A DNA stretch of 64,000 bases, taken from an uncultured Bacteroidales bacterium (lineage in GTDB: Bacteria; Bacteroidota; Bacteroidia; Bacteroidales; Paludibacteraceae). The notes beneath the pieces were generated by a model, which was not told where the DNA came from, did not search any database, and saw nothing but the letters and a program-made list of their open reading frames with translations. A program made the translations under genes and the position numbers. This document shows, piece after piece, positions 34,801-45,600 of the stretch; the first letter of the stretch is position 1; each line of letters starts with the position of its first letter. Location of the stretch: NCBI GenBank assembly GCA_900318245.1, contig ONJT01000003.1:1-64000 (forward strand). Reading direction: 5' to 3'.

Positions 34801-35400
34801 CCATCCGCCGCCGGTCGGGTTGACCCACGTGCGCCCTTGCGCGTCTTCGAGCGTAAAGAAATGTTCGCGCAGGCGACCCGCGTAACGGCTGTCCAGAGGC
34901 GGCGTGAAGCGCTTCCATTGGCCGAAACGGTAGCGCTGGATACCATAGGTGTCATCGGCTTGCCAGATCACGCCGTGCGAGTCCACTTTCGTCTGCTTGT
35001 CGCGCTCGCTCATCTTGAGCATCATGCCTTCCGGCAGGCTGTCGAACGGAAACTCGGTCGTCACGAGTCGCGCCGCATCCAGACGGTAGAAATGGCCGTC
35101 GTAGGTGGCCCACCAGATCTGCTCGAGTTCATCTTCGTAGATCAGGTCCACACGGTTGTTCACGCGGGCCTCCACGTTGTCCTTCTTGGCTTTGAACACC
35201 TCAAACGTGTAGCCGTCGAAGCGGTTCAGGCCGTCCCAGGTACCGAACCACATAAAGCCCTGCTTGTCCTGCAGGATAGCCATCACGGTATTCTGACTCA
35301 ACCCGTCCTTGATGGAGTAGTGCTGAATCACATAGTGCTCATGCGCCGTCAAAACGCATACTTGCGCCATCAGGCAGAGAACGAAAAGAAAACGTTTCAT
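31822..35400 (-). CDS. Hybrid two-component system sensor/regulator (HTCS)
   Basis: The 1192-residue one-protein two-component system typically senses glycans in Bacteroidales. Order: signal peptide; periplasmic beta-propeller of Reg_prop repeats (QDKQGFMWFGTWDGLNRFDG); Y_Y_Y domain; transmembrane segment at about 625-655; histidine kinase with ISHELRTPLTLIV (His about 680); ATPase with NLLSNAFKFTP and GTGIGLNLTKEL; receiver with ILVVDD and phospho-Asp in VVTDLMMP (about 985); AraC-type HTH at about 1090-1183. No susC/susD pair is nearby, so its target is unclear. Four 11-mers lie immediately upstream. Confidence 0.93.
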   Translation of the reverse strand: MKRFLFVLCLMAQVCVLTAHEHYVIQHYSIKDGLSQNTVMAILQDKQGFMWFGTWDGLNRFDGYTFEVFKAKKDNVEARVNNRVDLIYEDELEQIWWATYDGHFYRLDAARLVTTEFPFDSLPEGMMLKMSERDKQTKVDSHGVIWQADDTYGIQRYRFGQWKRFTPPLDSRYAGRLREHFFTLEDAQGRTWVNPTGGGWSYYDFDKDELVYPIQGLTNMIHTAYVDRDGQMWISSYDGGVDCVNMDPTPYLLHDLRKSERDNGEVRAFARKKNGEVLTLVKSETNVYCALETSHGMLYGTKGSGLIKSERIKDLKGEKIPTSNPDIYDIEEGRDGTLYIATYGGGVNIITWNEEKKKWDEPIVVGPGMKVRDIEIVDNTLWCGTTTGILKIQLETRESQVIPSYDIRAIYYSHDKLWLGSFGGGLLYLNPKQARPEIGHVETFHDIILSMTGDGENLWFCSESDIAQLNLKTGDLFYYDALDGEDNTYFTEAEALRTPTGKLLFGYSNGYCEFDPSLIHRSTSVPPLRFTRIEAQDKELTGDTITVANGSNITIEYAAMEYIGIDKIVYTYKMDGIDADWTHAKDVRRVTYNNLRYGTYAFHVRSTNRECGEVDNEKTLVIIVERPWWLTWWAFLLYVIAIIILIALISYIIHAYNGLRQKVKVEQQVTDIKLRFFTNISHELRTPLTLIVAPVENILQTERISPSVRSQLEIVQSNSQRMLRMVNQLLEFRKVQNQKMKLKVSKTLLSELVNETCANFQKEAYDKHINFSIENKAVDSTVWVDRGRMDTILWNLLSNAFKFTPAGKNIRVVIDSKPGFVTLSVQDEGIGIAPEKRSVLFERFSSNNELNNSNTTGTGIGLNLTKELVDLHHGHIEVDSEVGKGTTVTILLHTGKEHFDQDVEFLEEGEMPIIDRPTESSFENKMEQLEKETQDNRRTILVVDDSQDMQQFLVGIFNRDYNVEAASDGAEAESIIRSKHIDIVVTDLMMPNVDGLELTQFIKKNPDTDHIPVILLTAKTAIESRLQALQYGADDYVTKPFEPEYLRARVQNILAQRTHLEQSYRQRLMRLESQQTDEPVPGDSFLAKLLDIMDKEMDNNTLTVDELVEEMNMGRTVFFNKLKNLTGLSPVEFIREMRIKRAAQLLEDRKYNITEVTYMVGMNDSRYFSKCFKNTYGVTPSEYRKQRLGVKE

Positions 35401-35406
35401 TATCGG

Positions 35407-35450
35407 GGTTAAATGCTGGTTAAATGCTGGTCAAGTGCTTATTAAGTGCT
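35407..35450. repeat. 11-bp tandem array upstream of HTCS
   Basis: GGTTAAATGCT twice, then GGTCAAGTGCT and TATTAAGTGCT. The array fills the 58-base space between rfbA and the HTCS gene. Confidence 0.85.
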
Positions 35451-35458
35451 GTTCAGAA

Positions 35459-36334
35459 TTATTTCCCTCTTGCAGCGAGGCGCTCGAGGTAACGGCCGTA
35501 ATTGGTCTTCATCTCTTTGCCTAACTCAGCCAGTTTCTCCGTACTGATCCAGCCGTTGCGCCAAGCGATCTCTTCGATGCAACTTACGTAGAAGCCCTGG
35601 CGGTTCTGGATAGTAGCGATGAAGTTACCGGCATCGAGCAGGCTGTCGCAGTTACCGGTGTCGAGCCAAGCGAATCCGCGGCTGAACAGTTTGACTTTCA
35701 GCGTACCTTCGTTGAGGTAGAGTTTGTTGAGGTCGGTGATCTCATACTCGCCGCGCGCACTCGGCTTCAGGTTGGCTGCTTTCTCGCAAACCGTTTCGTC
35801 GTAGAAATACAGACCGGGCACGGCATAGTTGCTCTTCGGCTCCGCCGGTTTCTCCTCGAGACTCAACACTTTGCCTTCCGCGTTGAACTCCACGACACCG
35901 TACGCGCGCGGATCGGCTACTTCGTATCCAAAGATCACCGCGCCGCCTTGCTGCGCGCTCTCCACGGCTTCGCGAAGCATCGAAGCGAAATGCTGGCCGT
36001 AGAACATGTTATCGCCTAAGATCAGACATCCCGGCTCGCCGTTCAGAAACTCGCGACCGAGCACAAACGCTTGCGCCAAACCGTTAGGCACCAGCTGCAC
36101 TTTATAGTTCAGTTGCATGCCGAGACGGCTTCCATCGCCTAGCAACTCTTCGAACATCGGCAAGTCGCGCGGCGTGCTGATGATCAACACTTCGCGGATA
36201 CCCGCTAACATAAGAGCCGACAACGGATAATAGATCATAGGTTTGTCGTAAACGGGCATGATCTGTTTGCTGATTGCTTTACTTAAGGGGTACAGACGCG
36301 TCGCGCTTCCCCCGGCTAAAATAATTCCTTTCAT
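35459..36334 (-). CDS. rfbA: Glucose-1-phosphate thymidylyltransferase
   Basis: The 291-residue nucleotidyltransferase makes dTDP-glucose, the first step to dTDP-rhamnose. Landmarks are GIILAGGSATRLYPLS, KPMIYYPLSALMLAGI, LILGDNMFYG, EEKPAEPKSNYAVPGLYFYD and AWLDTGNCDSLLDAGNF. The partner genes rfbB, C and D are not in the window. It starts 12 bases after the stop of the upstream surface-protein gene, so it may be read from that transcript. Confidence 0.94.
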   Translation of the reverse strand: MKGIILAGGSATRLYPLSKAISKQIMPVYDKPMIYYPLSALMLAGIREVLIISTPRDLPMFEELLGDGSRLGMQLNYKVQLVPNGLAQAFVLGREFLNGEPGCLILGDNMFYGQHFASMLREAVESAQQGGAVIFGYEVADPRAYGVVEFNAEGKVLSLEEKPAEPKSNYAVPGLYFYDETVCEKAANLKPSARGEYEITDLNKLYLNEGTLKVKLFSRGFAWLDTGNCDSLLDAGNFIATIQNRQGFYVSCIEEIAWRNGWISTEKLAELGKEMKTNYGRYLERLAARGK

Positions 36335-36346
36335 AGTCTATAAGTC

Positions 36347-38920
36347 TTAGAGTCGTTTCCCTTCGATGGTATAGGTAAGGCCGTTGCGGAGAATGAGAAT
36401 CTGTCCTTCGCGCAATATCTTCTGTGCCGGTGTACTCTCTTCGATATCTTCGATACCTTGGCCCGGATCAACGTATTTGCGGACATATACATACACATAT
36501 ACCGCGCCGGCCGTGTTTATCTTGTATGGCTTGACGGCCGCGTTGCCTGCCTGGTATTTGAACATCGCATTCGTGTTGCCCAGGTTGCGGATGAACACAC
36601 CTTTGCCGTCATCCTCCACGAACTCCCACATCTTGCAGTTCGTCGTGTTCGCATCCACGATGTCGTTACCGGTACTCGTCACGGCTATCGGCTTGCTGGC
36701 GCCTACTATCGTCAGCGTGAAACCTTCTTTGTTCTTCTCCGTACCTAATACCATACGGCATGCGTTTTCTGCGAATGCCTCGCTATCCGTTACGGTTACA
36801 TCTTCCAACAGCACGCTCAGTTTCTTGTTGTCGCGCGGACCGGCAATCACCGGCACACTCTGCAACGCCAGAATAATCGTGTCTTTGGCAGCTAACTCAG
36901 AAGCTGCATTCACCTTTGCAAAGGTCTTGGCGGCTGTCACATGAATAGTAATCTGTGCGCTCTTGTCGGAGATGGTGGCTGTGATGACTGCATCGCCTTC
37001 GGCTACGGACGTTACCTTGCCGTGGGCATCTACCGTCGCTACGCTCTCGTTATCCGAGCTGTAGGTGATCGTGTATTGCGCTGCGGCTTCGGCTGGGGTA
37101 ATGACAGGACTCAGTTGCAGCGTCGATCCGAGTGTCAGATTGGCCTCTGTCGCTTCGAATGTAATGCCGGTGACACTTACCGGAACGACATGAACTGCGC
37201 AGGTCTTGACTACCTTGCCGATAGTGGCGGTTATCTCTGCCTCGCCAAGATTCTTGGCGGTAATCACTCCTTTCTTGTTTACGGTGGCTACGTCTGTGTT
37301 GCTGCTGGCGTAGGTCGGACTGGCCGTTGCATAATCGGGCACGTAGGTGGCTACGGACAGTGTGTGCGTTCCTCCCGGGCTCAGTGTTATTTCGCTCTCT
37401 GACAGCGTAAAATCGGTTACTTCCGGAACGGTGATGGCCAGGATGCAGGTCGCGCTCACATCGGGCATGCGCACCGAGGTCGCGGTCACGGCCACATTGC
37501 CGGTCACGTGCTTGGCGGTCAGTACACCGTTCTCGTCAACGGTGCCCTGATAGTCGTGGTCTGTCATCCATACCAGCGATTTGTCTTCAGCGTCGCCGGG
37601 GGTGAAGACGAGATACTGGCTCATATCTATTGATGCACCCTGGTCAATGCTCTCAGGGGCTCCGACAAACTCTATCTTCGTCAGTTTGACGGTCGCGGCA
37701 ATCAGGTTGATGTCAATATTCGCAGAACCCTCCACTACATCCAGTTTGGCGTCCAGTGTCAGATAGCTCAGCCGTGCGTCTGCCTTGCCCGTTTTCTTGC
37801 CTTTGCCCTTGTAGAGGATAGTTATTGTACCACCGTTACGGTCGCCGTTGATTTTCGTGCCGAACAGACTGGCATCGCTGCCTTCCAGAAGCCAGATAAT
37901 ATCTTCTGTCAGATTCTCGCCGGTGTAGTTGACCGTCACGGATTTGTTCTCGTCCAACTCAACATCGCCGAACGAAATAGGTTCTATCTCCAGTTTGCTC
38001 TGTATCTCCTGTGCTTCGCCTGCTTTCTTGTAGAGTTGTATGGTGGAGCCAAGTGGGGATTTGTAGGGCCTGAACCGATTGTCATTGAATTCTACGGGGA
38101 ATGTCTCGTCGGGTCTGGAGACATAGGCTGTACCGTTGCTGATAGAGATGCCCCATCCTGCCAGAATCTGGTTCGCCACGGGAGTGGCATAGGTGAATGC
38201 ACCCTTTCCCGTTACGTCCAGTGACAGTCTGTTGTCTGTTCCTGTTGCGGTCAACTGCCAGTTCCCGCCGTATTGGCTGAGCACAAAGGATTGGGCCGTT
38301 TCCGGCACGTCCGCTTTGCCGTTGGCTATCTTCACCCCTTCGGTCACCGACTGAAGGTAGGTGGCGTATAGCGGACCGCTTACTGCTCCCTCACTCTCGC
38401 TTACAAACACAATCGTATCGCCGCTCTTCAGCTCGCTTGTGCTGTTGATGCGCTCGTATGGGGTAGTCTTTGCCACGATAGCCTCATCGGTTACAACTAC
38501 TTTCATCGTCAGGTAAACGCTCTCGCTCTCTACCTCCCAGTTGGCGTCCTCGTAGGTGTAGAAACGCATTTTGCCGGTGTACGTTCCTGCCTGGTCTGCG
38601 TAGTAATGAAGCGTCAGACCTTCTCCTTCGGCAGGGGTGGAGGTATCGCCGCCGTAAATCCAGCCGGCCGTCTTGGTGCCGTCAAGCCAGAAGGAGGCTC
38701 CATCTTCCGGCATTTCGGAACTTACATCCTCAAAAGCAACGCCGCAGTACGGCTGTAAACCGGAGAAACTCACGTGGATGGTTGCGGTGCCTTCAACGCT
38801 GGGCTTGCCTTTGATACTCACTTCACCGAAATCGACTGTCGTCGGATTGACGGTGATACTTGCCGCCCAACTCATCGCACTGATAATCGCCAGAGCCGCT
38901 AATGTGAAGATTTTTCTCAT
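36347..38920 (-). CDS. Secreted protein with Big_2 Ig-like domains and sorting tail
   Basis: From ATG at 38920 (MRKIFTLAALAIISAMSWAA, signal peptide) it encodes 857 residues. An N-terminal Ig-like DUF4960-type or choice-of-anchor region is followed by at least three bacterial Ig-like group 2 domains (patterns SSNTDVATVNKKGVITAK and YSSDNESVATVDAHGKVTSV, about residues 480-700). The C-terminus ends ILREGQILILRNGLTYTIEG, the shared sorting tail. It is probably exported and held at the outer surface; ligand unknown. Confidence 0.78.
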   Translation of the reverse strand: MRKIFTLAALAIISAMSWAASITVNPTTVDFGEVSIKGKPSVEGTATIHVSFSGLQPYCGVAFEDVSSEMPEDGASFWLDGTKTAGWIYGGDTSTPAEGEGLTLHYYADQAGTYTGKMRFYTYEDANWEVESESVYLTMKVVVTDEAIVAKTTPYERINSTSELKSGDTIVFVSESEGAVSGPLYATYLQSVTEGVKIANGKADVPETAQSFVLSQYGGNWQLTATGTDNRLSLDVTGKGAFTYATPVANQILAGWGISISNGTAYVSRPDETFPVEFNDNRFRPYKSPLGSTIQLYKKAGEAQEIQSKLEIEPISFGDVELDENKSVTVNYTGENLTEDIIWLLEGSDASLFGTKINGDRNGGTITILYKGKGKKTGKADARLSYLTLDAKLDVVEGSANIDINLIAATVKLTKIEFVGAPESIDQGASIDMSQYLVFTPGDAEDKSLVWMTDHDYQGTVDENGVLTAKHVTGNVAVTATSVRMPDVSATCILAITVPEVTDFTLSESEITLSPGGTHTLSVATYVPDYATASPTYASSNTDVATVNKKGVITAKNLGEAEITATIGKVVKTCAVHVVPVSVTGITFEATEANLTLGSTLQLSPVITPAEAAAQYTITYSSDNESVATVDAHGKVTSVAEGDAVITATISDKSAQITIHVTAAKTFAKVNAASELAAKDTIILALQSVPVIAGPRDNKKLSVLLEDVTVTDSEAFAENACRMVLGTEKNKEGFTLTIVGASKPIAVTSTGNDIVDANTTNCKMWEFVEDDGKGVFIRNLGNTNAMFKYQAGNAAVKPYKINTAGAVYVYVYVRKYVDPGQGIEDIEESTPAQKILREGQILILRNGLTYTIEGKRL

Positions 38921-38973
38921 GATAATATGTGTTAAATGGTAGTTTTGTTTGTTTCGTTTCATCTTTGCGGCTG

Positions 38974-39004
38974 CAAAGATACACAAAAAAAATGACACAT
39001 GCAA
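38974..39004 (-). promoter_or_regulatory. Promoter of the Big_2 protein gene
   Basis: On the minus strand it has TTGCATGTGTCA and TATCTTTG in a 31-nt span. The leader is about 48 bases. Confidence 0.78.
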
Positions 39005-39089
39005 ATATTGTGTCATTTTTTCCACATTCTTGTGTATTTTTTGCCGTCCAATCCCCAATCGTTCTCCACACGCGCATGCGCGCTCCTTA

Positions 39090-39240
39090 ATCTATACACC
39101 GTACACTGTACACCCTAAACGCCGCAGGCATCTAAACAGCCGTCAGGCTATACACTGCGCTTACGCCCTAAACGCCGTTAGGCATCTACACGCCGCAGGC
39201 TATACACTGCGCTCGCGCTTATACACGCGAAGCAAAGCAT
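39090..39240. repeat. Imperfect repeats built on CGCCGCAGGC and TACACTGCGCT
   Basis: Units such as CTAAACGCCGCAGGCATCTA, CTAAACGCCGTTAGGCATCTA and AGGCTATACACTGCGCT recur two or three times across the spacer. They run into the 3' end of the gene at 39200, so they also encode its basic tail. Confidence 0.65.
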
Positions 39241-39571
39241 ACGCCAGCGCGAGCAGCGCCAGCAGCCATGCCGCGTCGCCAAGCGGCGTAGCCCACGGAT
39301 CACCGGTATCGCCCCATCCATCATCTTCCCAATCGTCATCTCCTTTTTTCGCACGATGAGGACCACTTGCGTTTGCTGGACTATACGTCCCGATAGTCGT
39401 GCCTGTCACATACGTTCCATGCACTGCTGCAGATGGCAACTGTGAACCCGAACCCGCCATGATAGAGGTGGATTGCATTTGTGCTTGCGGCTCTTGGGCG
39501 AGCGTCTGAGCACTAATGCTCAGCACGCTCATCAAACCCATTACGATCAATAAATATCTCAATGTCTTCAT
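39200..39571 (-). CDS. Small secreted protein with C-terminal membrane anchor
   Basis: The 123-residue protein has a signal peptide (MKTLRYLLIVMGLMSVLSISA), a low-complexity middle ending in an acidic stretch DDDWEDDGWGDTGDP, then PLGDAAWLLALLALAYALL and basic RVYKRERS. The tail is a motif, a hydrophobic helix and basic residues, in the style of sortase or exosortase sorting signals. Similar PLGDA-type tails are known to me from small Bacteroidales proteins without a named function. It follows the 3149-residue protein by 35 bases. Confidence 0.6.
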   Translation of the reverse strand: MKTLRYLLIVMGLMSVLSISAQTLAQEPQAQMQSTSIMAGSGSQLPSAAVHGTYVTGTTIGTYSPANASGPHRAKKGDDDWEDDGWGDTGDPWATPLGDAAWLLALLALAYALLRVYKRERSV

Positions 39572-39606
39572 AACTTTAATCTCCTTTAAACATTACACAT
39601 TAAACA

Positions 39607-42600
39607 TTACTTATTGATCTCACGTACTTGTTTGCCCGTCGCGTCGTAGATCTTACCGCCGCGGAGGATATACATCTTGTCGCGGTAGATAAACTTGTAC
39701 GGTCGTTCCGGATCTCCGCTCACATCGCCTATGCCTGTTGCCGAGTTATCTTTCTCTTTGATCCGCAAGCCTATCGAGAAGCGGTTCTCAATCAATCCTG
39801 TCTCTTCCAAATCCACCATGTAATCATTGGTTAACAGGTTGGTATTCAGACCCAGTACGGCGTCATACAGGATTACATATTCCAGACGGTCGATATCGGA
39901 ATTGTCATCCAGACTGAAGATATACTCGCCGGCATTCGGAGCATAGAACTCTACAGGAATCAGTTCTTCCGTTTCAGCCGGTGTCAGCGTGTTACCTACC
40001 AGATAATGTCCGTCCGCAACGGTGTACATCTTCAGATAAGTCAATGCCTCACGGCTCTCGAAGATGTTCTGGTCCTCACCAAACTTATAGCCGGCTGTCG
40101 CATTCTCGTCCACGGTCAGTCCTGCTTGAGCAAATGCCTCTCCGTGCGTCAGGTTGATGTCTGCATAGATCGGCTGTGCTTTTTCTACTTGAGCCAGCAG
40201 GTGACGCGGAGCGGATGCACGCTTCGACTTGTCGAATGTTACTGAACCGTCTGCAGTTGCTTGGATGAAGAAGTTCTTGAAAGGCTCAAATACCGCTTGT
40301 GCAGAGTTTGCACGATATTGCGGGAACTCGGTGTACCATTCATTAGGCATCGTCACATAGGCATTAGTCGTACTCGTCCATTCGTATTTGCCATCCCATG
40401 GATCGGTGTCTGTTTTCACGAGTGATCCGACAGTGAAGTCTGCTGCCCAACCTTCGTCTGCACCGTTATACGAAAGCGTTGCCATGTACGGGTTGGCAAT
40501 TAAGTTCCAGCCCTTGTCGTTGTCCGGGGTCTTGTCTCCGCCTTCATGAGCTGAGATACTGATTGCCGACTTGGTTACTTCACCTTCTCCGGTTGCCCAG
40601 CCGCTTATGCTGCTGAATGGGAAGCGGATGACTGCGAACGGCTGGCCTTTCGGGCGCTTACCTTGCAGCACATATCCTTCGCCGGCGTGCAGTACACGTT
40701 CCGTGGACGTAATATGTTTCCAACCCTTTCCGGTAGAGGCACGTTGCGCGCCGTCATATTCCATGATCATGAACTGTGCATCCAGTGTACCGTTGATCGG
40801 TTCGCTCGTCGTGGTATTCAGCGAGTTTGCGAAGTTCACTGTGGATAGTGTCACATCAAACGGCACGCTCAGCGCATACGAGTGAGCGGTGTTTACATAC
40901 ATATCGAGGTTCGCGCCGGCAGTACTACTGAAGTTCTTGTCTAACTTCAGGTGAGGTACGCCCTGTGCCAAATCGCTCTTGTGGTCAATACCCTTGATAC
41001 CGCCGCGCAACTCTAAATAACGGACACTTAGATTATTGTTGGCCGCGTTCACAAGGGTTGCACCCGGATAGATATACAAGTTCTGGAACTTGCATGCTCC
41101 GCTGGCGATAGCATCCGTGGTCAGCGTCTTGCCGTCCAGTACCACTACATCATAATCTTTTGTGGCGGCACCCAAGGTCGCAAACGGTTCATTCGTCTTC
41201 GTGCTTGCATTTGCATTAACGATGATAGGAATGGTCGTTGTCGCGTAGGTAGGCGTGCCGCTGATGGTCAACTTCAGTGTCAGCAGTTTGCCGTACTGAC
41301 TGGTCAGGTCAGGCAGCACAACTTCGTACAGACCGTAACCGCCGGTGGAATGACGGGTATAGGTCGTGCTTGTCTCACTACCGGTTCCGATCTTGTAACT
41401 TACAGCCGTAATCTGGTTATCTGCCGCAACAGAGAATACCAGTCCGTTCGCTTTCCACTCACGCGGGATAATAGTGATCACCTCACGCTCGGTCAGCGGG
41501 AAGAAATGAATCTCGTTCGTCTCGTAAGTGCTGTTGCTTGCCCAAACCAATTTGCCGGCATGAGCGCCGCTTGACGGACGGTACAGATCCAGATAGTTGG
41601 TGCTATACATCGATTTCAACGTATAAGCCTCACGATCTTCGGTCTCTATGATCCACTCGTATGATGCCGGTGTCTCAGCAGTACTTCCGATAGCGGTGAT
41701 AGTCGCCCAGTTACGGATGTGGTTATTGGAGTTGGATGCCCATAAACCGGCGTTACTATTGCCGGCAAAACGAACTTTGTCTCCATTCGCCGCATACTCG
41801 TCCGTACCGCCGTTAACCGTTTGTACCGGCCACATCTTGTATCCTACTGTCGCAGGTCCGTAAGCAATCTTAGCGCTCTCGTCCACATCAATCAGCACCG
41901 GTTCAAATACTCCTTCTGCAGCCATATTTGCCGGTAGCGCGTACCAATTGTCACCCACCTTGGATGCAATCACGAAGTTCTCCTTCACGGTGCGCAACTC
42001 AGCTGTTACTTCGGCATCCTCGGCACCTGTGTAACTTGCCGTAATAGTTGCAGATGTCCATGCATCTACATTGCTGCTTGGCTTGTAGTGAACATATACC
42101 GGTGTAGGAGTTACTATTCCGCTTCCGTTCGCCGTTATGGTAACACTCGGCTTCGGCTGATCAGCTACACCTTTGGCAAAGTTCTTGTCAGTACTGAGCG
42201 AGAAATAAACATCGCTGTTGTTTGAAGTGATGGTAATCTCTCCTGTGCTCGGTGTCAGGTTGTGTCCTGAAACAGTCAGTACATTGGTATTACGTACTGC
42301 TCCGTTCTGCGAAGCCGTCACTACTACCGTTCCCTTCAAATCAATCTCCGGTATAGTCATAGGATTGGATGAGAATACACGGTTCGTACAACTACCTAGA
42401 TATACACGGTGGTACGATGCGGGATCTTTTGTCACATTGGTACGACGGTAGTTCATAATTGTAGCGCTTGTTCCGCCTCCTTGGGCTATCAATTGACCAT
42501 AACTGGTTCCTACATGGAAGGCATCAAACTGATTCCCGTTTAGTGTAAGCGTCCATTCAGCGCCTATAGCACTCGCCTGTTGTTTCAAGTCATCATTTTC

Positions 42601-45600
42601 AATACCGTATAGATACATATGGGTTGTATTATCGTATATTGTCCAGTTCCCGTTCTCCAGTTTGGTAAACGTAAAGGTTGTGGCTGCAGAACATAAAGCG
42701 GTACTGTTATAACGTTTTTTATCGGCATACGTACCCGCATATACGCGTTGTGCAGCACCATATCCATCATCGCTGCCTTCATCCAAGAAGTAGATGTAGT
42801 AGTCGCCACCGTTAATCTGGTCGAACGGCTGGTTGTCCTCAAAGCGTGTGAATACGGGGTACAAATCAATGTTTGCAGAAGTTACTGTAATCGTGTTACC
42901 ACTGATGCCGTCAGTGCCGCCATAAACACTCGCACTTGCCGGAGCATCTGTGCTCTCCTCATAATCAGCAGTGCGCCAACCGAGGAACGTCCAGCCGTCA
43001 AAGGTTGCCGTCGGGAACGTGCTGATGATTGTTGCATTAGCCAAGTCTTTGTAGGTCGCTTCCGGATATCCTGTAGCCCAGTTAATCGTTGTTCCGTTCT
43101 CGTGGAAGATAATATCGAAATCATCTTCACAGCTCATCGTACGATAGTAGTACTGACCGTCTGCGGCTACAAAGGCAATATTTATACCATTCGTGTATCC
43201 CTTGAAACCGGTAGAACCATTCGGGTCAAACTGCAGATAGTGTGTGTTTGCATCAGTACTTGTCGTGGCTTGCACTGCCCATAACGAACCGCTTGCGTTT
43301 ATACGCCAGAAATACTCGGTTGCACTTAATGCCAAGTCGGTATGAGCACCGCTAGTTGCAGATTTACCCTGATACTTGATATACTGACCGTCACTTTGTT
43401 GAATGGTGTATTTGCCACCGTCTGCCGCTACATACTTGATATAATATGTTTGTGCGGCACCCGGAGTTGCAGAATAACGCAGTTTGGCACCATTATAATC
43501 TGTTGCATACTGGTCTGTGGCATTATAGGTGGCTTTAATCTTATACGCGCCACTCATACCTGCCACGAACGCAGACGATGTGCTGGTCTTGCGGTAGATA
43601 GCATAGAGTGTTACATCTTCATCCGGTGTATAGGTGCTTGTCCCGGCTGTAATCTCTAATTCCGGTAACAACGACATCGGTGCGATAGCTGTTTTGCTCC
43701 AACCGGCAAAGGTCCATTCTGCACTACACGGAGTGGTTGCAGCAGGTACGTCTATTGCTGCACCAGCAGAAGCCTGCGTCACAGGAGTCGGTGTGCCTTG
43801 ATTATTGAACGTCACCGTGTGTACGCGCTCGTAGCGTGCGTATAATGTAATAGGTGTCTCGCCTACGCAGGTTATCACTTCACCCGGATTGTAATGCGTT
43901 CCGCTTCCGTTGGCGTTCGTTGCCCAGTAGCTAAACTTGTATCCGTCGCATGTCGGAACGGTAGAACAGATGGTATATTCATCGTCATGCTCCGACCACT
44001 TATAACCGGTTACACCCGTACAAGGAGTTATCGTCGAACCCGCGAAGTTTGCAGTATTCGCATCGTAGGTCAAATCAAACTCAGTAACAACACAACCGCA
44101 GTCATCCAATGTGTAACCATAAATTGCCGGAGGACCATAGGAGATACTCATGGATAGGATTTGCATATTTTGAGCAGCTACAAGGTATCCTGTTGTCAAC
44201 TCCGTTTCGCCGAAGGTACAAATGTTTGACGATATTGTACCGGTAGCCTCATTAGAGCCTGTCGGACTTGTACGCAAATATACACTACCTGTAGCCAATG
44301 CATTGCCACTTGCATTTCTGCAGTCAATTGTCATGGAGCTAATCGGTCCCGGTAAAGTTGGTAACTTTAACCATGTGGTGTTTGCTGTATTAAATTGTAG
44401 ATAGGTACTATGCTGATTAGTTGAGTTAATCCACATTTGACGTGTAGTTGTCGTCCACGTATAACCATTGGAAGTATATGACCGTTCATTGCCGTATGCA
44501 ATCGCGCCACTTACTGCTTCGCTTAGTTTCGCTTGGTACAAACCGTCTATAACGGCGGTTGTCAGTTCAACCGTTCCGCTCGCGCCCGCTCCTGTTTTGG
44601 AATAAACCGCATAATAGGTCTTGTCGCTTGTGATAGCACTTGAAGTGGCGCCACCTGCTATATAGCTTGGCGTAACATCCCATCTACCACTTCCGTTCGG
44701 AGCTGTCTCTGTCCAACCCAAGAAGGTCCAACACCATTTAGAATCCGACTTGCCGGTAATTGTTGGCATCGTGAACGATTGACCGTCACGCACATGATTG
44801 CCGGACGGAACACCGCTCGCTGAGCCACCGCCTGCCGGAACATTAAAGGTCAAGTTGCGCCAATTATCTGTCCACTGAGCATATAGAGTTACATCTGAAG
44901 AGGGCATTGTGAACGTGCCACCGGCATTATAACGGGTGCCTGTACCGCCTTCTTCTGTATCCCAACCTGCAAAGATATAACCACTTCTGGTCGGTTCGGT
45001 TGTACAAATGGTAAATGTCTGACCTGCAACACCGATCTCGGAACCTCCACAGACTATCGTTCCTCCCTTTCTATTATAAGTTACCGTAAAATTCTGTGCC
45101 CAATGAGCCCAAATAGTAGTGTTCCCGGTTACAGTATAGCTGTCTCCTGCGTCACCTCTCTTATCACCACCGCTGGATGCAGACCACCAACCTAAGAATG
45201 TGTAACCATCGCGGGCATCAGGTGTAGGCAGAGTAGTTGACGTGCCGTCGCAAGAAGTCGTGAACGAAGCCGGGGTTCCGGATCCACCATTATAGTTAAA
45301 ATTAACCGTTCTGGCATCTCCAAACGGCCGGAATTCAATAGCAGAAGAAGTTACCGTACACGTACTACTATACGAAACGACCTTATAGTGGTATGTGTTA
45401 CATTTTGTTAATCCGCTGATACTTCCTGAATTGGTAGCACTGGTGCTGATATTATCCTTTACTACCGCATTACCATTATCCACATCAATTACTTGGAACT
45501 TGGTAATACCGGCTGTAGAGGCAGGTAAAGTCCAGCCCAATGTCACGGAAGTATTGGTCATCGAGTTAACCACCACATCCGTTACCGGTTGCAGCGAGCA

